Below, piece by piece: positions 56,715 to 64,000 of a stretch of DNA of 64,000 bases. Origin of the DNA: Piliocolobus tephrosceles (Eukaryota > Chordata > Mammalia > Primates > Cercopithecidae); the NCBI RefSeq assembly GCF_002776525.5, contig NC_045436.1:11167294-11231293 (forward strand), in the 5' to 3' direction. A program made the position numbers and the translations under genes. The number at the start of each line of letters is the position of its first letter. Position 1 is the first letter of the stretch. The notes beneath the pieces are model-generated. The model did not search any database. It saw only the letters and a program-made list of their open reading frames with translations, and was not told where the DNA came from.

Positions 56715-58260
56715 TAATTTTCCAGGATGCCAGATAAATTGGATTGTACATGATACAGCATTTGTGTCTTTCTTCTGTCACTTAGTGTGACCATTTTGAG
56801 GTTTAGACACATCCTGTGCTTCTATCAGAGCTTCATGCTTCCCATTGCTCAGTAGTGAGTGTTCCATTGGATGAGTGGGCCACAAATTGTCTGTCTCTTC
56901 ACTACTTAATAAGACTTGGGGTCGTTTCCACTTTTGGACAATTTTGAATAAAGCTATTGTAAACATCTGTGTACAGATCTTTGCAAGGACTTATATTTCA
57001 TTCCTATTAGATAATTACCTAAAAGTCCATCAGGCTGAGTCATGTGATGAGTAAGTAGTTAGCATTGTGATGAACTATCATAATGTTCTACATAGTCACT
57101 GGGCAATTTTGTATTCTCACCAGCAATTCATGAGAGTTCTATGACTAGACAGTGTCATCACAATTTCATGATGTATCCTCCTCATCCTCCTCTTTTTCTT
57201 TTATTGCCATTCCTGTAAGTCTTAGCAGGATCTCATTATGGTTTTTATTTGCATTTCACTAAAAAGTAATGATGTTAAACATCTTTTCATATGCCTGTTT
57301 GCCATTTATATATATTTGGTAATGTATCTTTTAAGGACTTTTTCTAATTTTTCAAGTAGGTTGTCTGTCTCATTATTATTGTGTTTGAAGGCTATTTACA
57401 TTGATATGGTTTGACTGTGTCCCCACCCAAATTTCGCCTTGAATTGTAGCTCCCATAATTCTCACATGTTGTGGGAGGGACGTGGTGAGAGGTCATTAAA
57501 TAATGGGGAGAGTCTTTCCTGTGCTATTCTCATGATGGTGAATGAGTCTCACGAGATCTGACAGTTTTATAAAGGGGAGTTCCTCTAAACAAGCTGTCTT
57601 GCCTGCCACCACGTAGGATGTGACTTTGCCCCTCATTCGCCTTCCACCATGATGGTGAGGCCTCCCCAGCCATGTGGAGCTATGAGCCCATTAAACTTCT
57701 TTTTCTTTATAAATTACCCAGTCTCGGGTATATTTCTGTGAGATACCAGAGACTGAGTAATTTATGCACTGTGAGAACAGACTAATACATATATATTCTT
57801 AATAACAGACTTATCAGATACATATTTTGCCCATATTTTTGCCCATATTTTCATCTAATTCATGGCACATCATTCTGATTTATTTAAAATGTCCTTTGAA
57901 CAGGAGATATTTTTAATTTTGATAAAAGTAAAACTTATAGATTAAATTTGTTTTATTATGTGTGCTTTTCTGACTGGAAATTTTTCTGCCTAACCCAAGA
58001 TCATGAATATATTATTTGATACTCTCTATAGTTTTATGTTTTACAATTAATGCAAATTGTTTTTGCATTAATATTCAAAGATTAAAGTCTCATTTTCTTC
58101 CTAAGGTCATTATTTCTCCATTTCATTGCCTTCATCCCTTTGTTGAAATTCAGTTGACCATATCTGTTTCTAGATTCAGTATTTTGTTCAATTGACTTAT
58201 CTGTCACATCGTGCTAATTCTGTATTGCTTTGATTATGGTAGACTAATGATAATTTTTGC
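56715..58260 (-). mobile_element. L1M ORF2/3' fragment, antisense, split by a THE1-type LTR
   Basis: Segments 56715-57401 and 57790-58260 are collinear L1M in reverse complement: CACTTTTGGACAATTTTGAA, AATTTTGTATTCTCACCAGC, TTTTTATTTGCATTTCACTA, then GACTTATCAGATACATATTT and GTTTTATGTTTTACAATTAA. Reading frames are broken. The split site shows that the L1 was there before the LTR. Confidence 0.85.
57402..57789 (+). mobile_element. Solo THE1/MST-type LTR (ERVL-MaLR)
   Basis: TGATATGGTTTGACTGTGTC to GAACAGACTAATACA, with ATTGTAGCTCCCATAATTC, CATGTTGTGGGAGGGACG, AGTCTCACGAGATCTGACAG, AAATTACCCAGTCTCGGGTA. Flanking TACAT (57397-57401) and TATAT (57790-57794) fit a 5-bp target duplication with one change. 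No internal sequence. An imperfect extra run near the 3' end (TGTGAGATACCAGAGACTGAG) is a local variant. Confidence 0.93.
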
Positions 58261-58971
58261 AATTAATTAGTGTGAGTCATCCACTTTGAATAATTGAGTA
58301 CATGAGCTCACCCAGGAAATGGGGATAGAGTAGAACAAATCGATAATCCATATGGTTGGGCCCTAAGAAACACTAATGCTCACCTGGTAGGTTTCATGTT
58401 ACCAAAGCACAGGGCTCTCTCTCTGTTGTTTATTACTATATATTCAGTATTTAGCAAGATGTCCAGTACAAAGGATTCTCTTATGAGATATTTTATGGTT
58501 GTCAAAAATACAAAATCAATTGGGATTTGTTTCTGTTTCTTTGTAACTTCAGAATTTAGAGATGTTTTGAAAGAGCTGCTTCTAAGTTAACGATTAAATA
58601 AAGTTTGAAACCCAATCACAATAGACACATCTCAGGCCAGGTCAGAACTTTTCTAGCTTGTGACCCTGGATATTTTGCTAACCCTTTTTATTATTAATAT
58701 TCCTCATTACAAAATGTGATGAAAGTTACACCTACTTAGCTAGTTTGTTTAAAGGATGACATCTATTAACGTATCAAAAAGTTTAGAAAATTAGATGGCC
58801 ACATAGTTCATATTAAGTAAACAATAGCAATTTTTATCAGTATCATCATTACCATTTTCATACTGATGATTTACTTCATCAGTAAATCCTGATGTAAGAA
58901 TACCCTCCTTCTGTGGAAGAAAAATGAAGAATAATGGTAATGGTAAGTGCTAGTGCTTTAATGCAGAACTG
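58261..58971. other. AT-rich stretch, nothing recognised
   Basis: A 64-codon frame at 58396-58590 has no domain. Confidence 0.5.
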
Positions 58972-59334
58972 CAGATGGTCCCTGACTTAATGATATCTTA
59001 ACTAACAAGTTTTCGACTTTATGATGGTGTAAACATGATATGCATTCAGTAGAAATTGTACTTGGAATTTTGGTCTTTTCCTGGGCTAGCAACATGCGAT
59101 AGGATACCCTTATAAAGCATATTCAACATTTTCTAATAAAACAGGCTTTGTGTTAAATGATTTTGCCCAACTCTTGGCAAATGTAAGTGTTCTGAACATG
59201 TGTAAGGTAGTCTAGGCTAAGCAATGATGCTCAGTAGGCTAGATGTATTAAATGTATTTTTGACTTATAATATTTTCAACTTAAAATGGGATTATCAGGA
59301 AGCGACGACCCCATTGTAGGTCAAGAAGCATGTG
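58972..59334. mobile_element. Non-autonomous TIR DNA transposon (MER8/Tigger-like, tentative)
   Basis: The left end CAGATGGTCCCTGACTTAAT and right end CCCATTGTAGGTCAAGAAGC / ATGTG are diverged inverted copies (consensus-like CAGATG.TCC..GACTTA). Inside are TCGACTTTATGATGGTG, GCATTCAGTAGAAATTGTAC and ATTTTGCCCAACTCTTGGC, which recur in a well-known primate-genome DNA element. No transposase is encoded. Confidence 0.65.
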
Positions 59335-62157
59335 TGTTTTCTTCAGTGGTGCTGAGTGAGCTGCTGCTTGTTTTCTACTCTTTCTCTGAATCAGTACCAA
59401 TGTGTCAATCTGTTTTGTTTTCTGTTCTCTTCAAGACACCACCATTGAATTTATTATTGGTACTTTCCTGTCCCTGAGACTGTTAAACAGTAGTCTACAC
59501 CAATTCTCCCTACTCTTTGCAGGCCTCATGACAAGCAAATGAAGCTCACTGTTGGTAGTGATTTGGGGGCTAATTGGACAATTCATGAGTGAGTTATAAA
59601 CGAAGGTAACTTAAAAAGATTATAGAGTTACATGATGCTTGTCTGCCACTTTGACTTTCCTATCAAAATAATAAATAGAAAATAACAGAAATTTCAGTAA
59701 TTCACTTGCATTTCTGATGGTGAGGTTCACCAAACTCCCTAAAACCACACTCAACCATTTTCATAGACAAACATCACTTGTCTGTGAGATAATTTGTGAT
59801 TCTAACTTCTTTCTTTTTACAGATCATATCCAGAAAGCTGAATAAAATACATTTTTGGCCTCATTAGGCCAAGTTACATTTCTGAAGTGTTAACAAATTA
59901 GTGATACCCATTTAATGCAAATTGTTTCTCATCATTGACCAATCACTTTTGGTTACACTTCGAGGCATCAATGGGTCACAGAGGTGGAAGACATATATGT
60001 TGAAAATAATGAGAACAGGAGGTACTCTGGGGAGAAGAGGAGGGATTTCTGACTTTGACATGTAACTAGTTGATATGTTGAATCTGTCTTTGTCAAACTA
60101 TTAGAGGAAAAAATTCATCCAGTCTTATATGGAATATCTTTCTAACAGAATGCTCGTTTTACAGAATAGGAAATCAATTTAAGTGTTATCACTTCCTCTC
60201 ATCTAGATCATTCCACAAACAACTTTGAAACTTTTTTATGTTCCCAAAGGCCTTAGGCAGCTTCTGCAGCAACCACTGATGAATTTTCAAATCAGAGGAA
60301 AATAAGAGATAACACATCCTTTTTTTCTCTTGATATTCTCACAATGTGGTGAGCAAAAAGATGACTATAGCGCAGCAAAGGAATAGGAACAAGTAAATAA
60401 ATGTCAGAACAATTAGGAATAAAACAACTTAAAAGCAACCCGTGGGGAAAACTGATAATTATACTTTGAATTTTTAAAGGCATTTTTACATAGAAAATTA
60501 TATATTATGTTATATAAATATATGCAAGATATTACATAGGTGAAATACAGCTTCATGGGTCAATATTTTTAAAATATTTTTCTTAAAGTATTCAGTGCTA
60601 ATTTTTATCCTTTACATGGTACATTTTCATAACAAAGTTCACAGCTCATAATGCAGTTTTTGTTTTCTCCTATAACACAAGCAAGAAAGCTTTTAGAACT
60701 ATTCTTTCCTTTTCTTTCAAGCTCTATAGAAAGTTTTACAGAACAACAACAAAAAGCCCTCTCAGTTACCAGCAAGACTGACTTTCCTCTGCATTTGGTT
60801 ACTTTTCTTTCTCTGCGTGGCAGTAATTTAGAAGTAGAAAAACATTTTTGGCCCAACACTAAGTAGTACTTGGAAATGTTTACCTCATACCCATCAATCC
60901 ATAAAGTACTTTGAAAATGGATGCTTTATGTCTTAAAACAGAAGTGCTATATAATAATTTGTGAAATGAAATAAATCACTGGGTGACCAGCCTTCTCTTT
61001 TGTATTCAAAGAGAACCTGAATCGCACTTCATCAGTTACGGTAGTGCAGTCACTATTCTACCTCATGTTAAATGAGAGCTAAACCTCAATTTCTTTCCCT
61101 CAGCCTCTTACAATGTTATCAGTAATTTGAGTGCTGCTTTAAAAACAGGAGATGTTTAAAAAGTTAGTCATAATGGAAAAAAGAATGCAGCTAGTATTTT
61201 CAGCATTTTCATAGACGGCCCACACTTGAATTTGACGTTAAATTCTCCATTAAGAACCTTATAAAAATCTTTCAGTAATGGCTCTTCTATGTAGGCTTAA
61301 AAGTATTTATTCATGAAAAATATTGTAATACAATATAGTAAAAGTACCTGTACCCACCATGATAGGCACTGAGTGTCTATCCTGACGTTACTGGCTTTCC
61401 TGGTTACTCCACTCACCTCCCAGTGCTTTTTAAAAAGTTTTATTCCTAGGATTATATTGAGATGTCGGAAAACATATAATGTTCAATACTTTTAGATATT
61501 AGGACTAAAGAGAGCTTTAATTATGGTGGCAAAGTTTCTTGTTTATGTATTTATGTTAATGTGAAACTGATAAAATATATCCACACAAATGTTTTAAATG
61601 TCAACTTTTTTCTAGAATACGTGAAGTTGAAAGTAAACAGAAATCTATAGATCTTATTCATGTTAGCTTCAGGGAATAGATGTAAATCTTACTGTCATGA
61701 GGAAACTTAAGTAAAACAACTCACATTTCTGTATACCCAGAAAATAATCTATGTTTTTAAGCCTAGTAAAAGTAACACTTAGCACAGATCATTTCATATA
61801 ACAATCTAATACATAACAATTTATGTCTGATTAGGCATTTTTGGAAACTACCTCCTACCGCTTTCGATAAGTTAGGATAATATAGTATGTTAAAAATCTT
61901 ACTCGGAAGCAATTTGTAAATTTACAGATCAAATATCCAATAAATACATGTAGAATAAAATAAGTGAAAATTATAAAATTATATGATTTTGACTTTCATT
62001 GATAATTATATGACATAGTTATTTCCAAAAGAGGCACTTGATATTTTTTAAAATTTTATGGTGAAAAGAAAATTGTGTTCTTGTACCATTTACGTTCATT
62101 TTATAGGAGGAAAATAAAGAATACCATGGTAGTTAATATGTGGTAATCAAATAAGTT
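59335..62157. other. 2.8 kb AT-rich unique DNA
   Basis: No repeat or gene recognised. Overlapping 84-codon minus and 71-codon plus frames at 60605-60866 have no domain or splice context. Confidence 0.5.
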
Positions 62158-62373
62158 CATCCCTATTTGTTTTTTTATTTGTTTATTTTATTTTATTTTT
62201 TTATTTTATTTTATTTTTTTTTTTGAGACGGAGTCTCGCTCTGTCGCCCAGGCTGGAGTGCAGTGGCCAGATCTCAGCTCACTGCAAGCTCCGCCTCCCG
62301 GGTTTACGCCATTCTCCTGCCTCAGCCTCCGGAGTAGCTGGGACTACAGGCGCCCGCCGCCTCGCCTGGCTAG

Positions 62374-62404
<31 letters not shown>

Positions 62405-62541
62405 TTTTTTAGTAGAGACGGGGTATCACCGTGTTAGCCAGGATGGTCTCGATCTCCTGACCTTGTGATCCGCCCGTCTCGGCCTCCCAAAGTGCTAGGA
62501 TTACAGGCTTGAGCCACCGCGCCCGGCCCATCCCTATTTGT
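62158..62541 (-). mobile_element. AluYR-like (Old World monkey-type) Alu, antisense, full length
   Basis: A perfect 13-bp duplication CATCCCTATTTGT lies at 62158-62170 and 62529-62541. The tail is T/TTTTA-rich (62171-62224) and the body 62225-62528. Low divergence and the variants TGGCCAGATCTCAGC, GGGTTTACGCC and GGCTTGAGCCACC mark the cercopithecoid AluYR group. The central A-rich linker (plus-strand T-run near 62376-62403) is expanded to nearly 30 bases, much longer than usual. An 81-codon frame is Alu-derived. Confidence 0.95.
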
Positions 62542-62571
62542 AATGTTAATTTACGTTTAAAAGATGGATGG

Positions 62572-62862
62572 GGCCAGGTGCGGTGGCTCACACCTGTAAT
62601 CCCAGCACTTTGAGAGGTCGAGGTGGGCAGATCATGAGGTCAGGAAATTGAGACCAGCCTGACAAACATGGTGAAACCCTGTCTCTACTAAAAATACAAA
62701 AATTAGCCGGGTGTGATGGCATGTGCCCGTAATCCCAGCTACTCAGGAGACTGAGGCAGGAGAATCACTTGAACCCGGGAGTTGGAGGTTGCAGTGAGCC
62801 GAGATCTCACCACTGTACTATAGCCTGGGCGACAGAACGAGACTCCGTCTCAAAAAAAAAAA
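62572..62862 (+). mobile_element. AluS, sense, 43 bp from the inverted AluYR
   Basis: GGGCCAGGTGCGGTGGCTCA to CGAGACTCCGTCTC with a short A11 tail. Features are GAGACCAGCCTGACAAACAT and GAATCACTTGAACCCGGG. It faces the AluYR, giving an inverted pair. Confidence 0.94.
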
Positions 62863-62878
62863 GGAGGGGATGACTCAT

Positions 62879-62909
62879 TCTCTCTCTCTCTCCTTCCCTC
62901 CACCCCTAT

Positions 62910-62941
<32 letters not shown>

Positions 62942-62955
62942 ACACACACACACCC
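62879..62955. repeat. (TC)n...(CA)n compound microsatellite
   Basis: TTCTCTCTCTCTCTCC, then CCTTCCCTCCACCCC, then ACACACACACACACACACAC with one TA interruption, ending CACACACCCC. Confidence 0.97.
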
Positions 62956-62964
62956 CGTCTTCTG

Positions 62965-63060
62965 ATTTTACAAGAAAACAGTGATGCTTAGAAAAATTTC
63001 ATATATCTTGTACAGTTAATTACTGGGAGAGAAAGTACTAGAATCTAGCTCCCCATACCT
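62965..63060 (-). mobile_element. MIR fragment (tentative)
   Basis: GTGATGCTTAGAAAAATTTC, TTGTACAGTTAATTACTGGG, AGAATCTAGCTCCCCATACC follow the reverse-complement MIR order (GCTCAGAGAGGTTAAG, CACACAGCTAGTAAG). Diverged. Confidence 0.45.
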
Positions 63061-63878
63061 CTCCTAGGAAAGAAGGTTATAATTTGCACTGAATTTCCAC
63101 ACTCCTCTAGATAACCTTGCAAATGAATACAGCGAGGTCTCAGCCTTGTTTTCCTCTGTTCCGACAAATATTTAAGCTCCAAGCTTATGTATCCTCACCA
63201 GGATCTTAACCCATAGGATCTCATGCCATCCAACATTTCACCCTTTCCAACTTCCCAAACTTTTCTACTTTCTGAAGTCATGCTCTGATATCAGCAAATC
63301 ACCGTCGTGTTTTGCTTAGAAGGGTCCCTTATGTTTTTCATTTAACTGAACCTTGTTTTCCACAGCTTTCAGTCCTGATTTTGTTGCCCCTTGAAAGAAA
63401 TGTTTTTTAGTCATTTGGTTTGGTTTTCTTTTTCCTCCCAAGGTACCCTAAAAAGCACAGGTTTGCTGGTGGGCTAGGCATTATCTTACTCCCTGACTGC
63501 TGCTGCTTCCAAATTTTAGCACTTTTCCTTCAAACACCTTTTGTTGTGATCACTTAAGTATCTTCAGGCTAATTCTATTCTATTTCAAGTTTTCAGAAAC
63601 AAGCCAAATAGGTTTCCCTGTACTGCTACCAGCATTCATGCTTAATAACAGATGGATGAAAGCAATTCACCTGAAACTCTCGCCTGTTATTTGAAATTTG
63701 AAATTTTCACCTTAGTAATCTTTGACTTTATCACCCCCATATCTCTTAACATACAGAATCAGATCCTAGATTCTGACACCATTCATGATTTCACAGTCCT
63801 CAACCTTTCAATTTTAAATAGACTACTCTGCATATTTTTCCAGTTTATTTACTTTATCTAGTGAGACCATCTCTGGGT
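63061..63878. other. Unique stretch, nothing recognised
   Basis: A 69-codon frame at 63652-63861 has no domain; no other feature. Confidence 0.5.
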
Positions 63879-64000
63879 TTTGTTTGTTTGTTTGTTTGGA
63901 CAGAGGGACAGAGTCTCACTGTCACCTAGGCAGCTGGAGGTGCAGTGGCACCATCACCGCTCACCACAACCTCTGCCTCTTGGGCTCAAATGATTTTCCC
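63879..64000 (-). mobile_element. Alu, antisense, cut by the window edge
   Basis: (GTTT)n tail at 63879-63898, then ACAGAGTCTCACTGTCACC, GTGCAGTGGCACCATCACC and GGCTCAAATGATTTTCCC. The rest lies beyond 64000. Confidence 0.9.

Noticed and set aside
1..64000. An undescribed multi-gene biological system
   Set aside because: I read both strands and found no clustered coding genes, tRNA, rRNA or other RNA genes; what is present is retroelements, simple repeats, one named pseudogene and unclassified intergenic DNA.

Overview
The window is AT-rich nuclear DNA from a primate, most likely an Old World monkey (macaque, baboon or vervet type). Alu elements in all age classes (J, S, Y), HERV-H LTR7, MER11 and THE1-type LTRs give the primate assignment. 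The Old World monkey call rests on the Alu at 62171-62528, whose variants (TGGCCAGATCTCAGC, GGGTTTACGCC, GGCTTGAGCC, all read on the plus strand) fit the AluYR subfamilies that expanded in cercopithecoids. The truncated Alu at 44353-44583 shares some of them. This is recall of subfamily consensus sequences, not a database result.

I found no convincing functional protein-coding gene, tRNA, rRNA or CRISPR array. The only gene-derived sequence I can name is a processed RPL29 retropseudogene (33825-34458). It has a 7-bp target duplication, a poly(A) tail, and an open frame to a premature stop near the C-terminus. A possible retrocopied 3' end on the minus strand (31973-32380) is weaker. Nearly all open frames in the window are Alu or L1 reading frames, simple repeats or chance.

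Layout. 1-8 kb: AT-rich DNA with an AluJ, two AluYs, an old L1 fragment and an L1 3' end. 8.1-9.2 kb: solo MER11 LTR. 10-19 kb: MIR, an Alu nested in an Alu, L1M, a 70-bp tandem duplication and three Alus. 20-22.3 kb: an unclassified block with the longest open frame. 23.3-23.8 kb: an Alu whose tail became a GGAA microsatellite. 26-31 kb: L1M/HAL1-like DNA, two LTR7 copies in opposite orientation, and an MST-type LTR. 31.5-35.5 kb: Alus, a short palindrome and RPL29P. 38-44.9 kb: Alus, L1M and a patchwork duplication. 46.8-52.5 kb: an L1 3' end, a diverged direct duplication, and two copies of one LTR-like family. 52.9-64 kb: Alus, an L1M split by a THE1-type LTR, a TIR-type DNA transposon, an inverted Alu pair and microsatellites.

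The genes do not form a system. This is a gene-poor intergenic or deep intronic region shaped by retrotransposition and small rearrangements. The most unusual observation is the chimeric copy at 41319-41680. It joins a 53-bp piece found 0.76 kb upstream to a 313-bp piece found 1.57 kb downstream, with a 4-bp shared junction, which suggests a template-switch event. Subfamily names are from memory of consensus sequences and need RepeatMasker confirmation.
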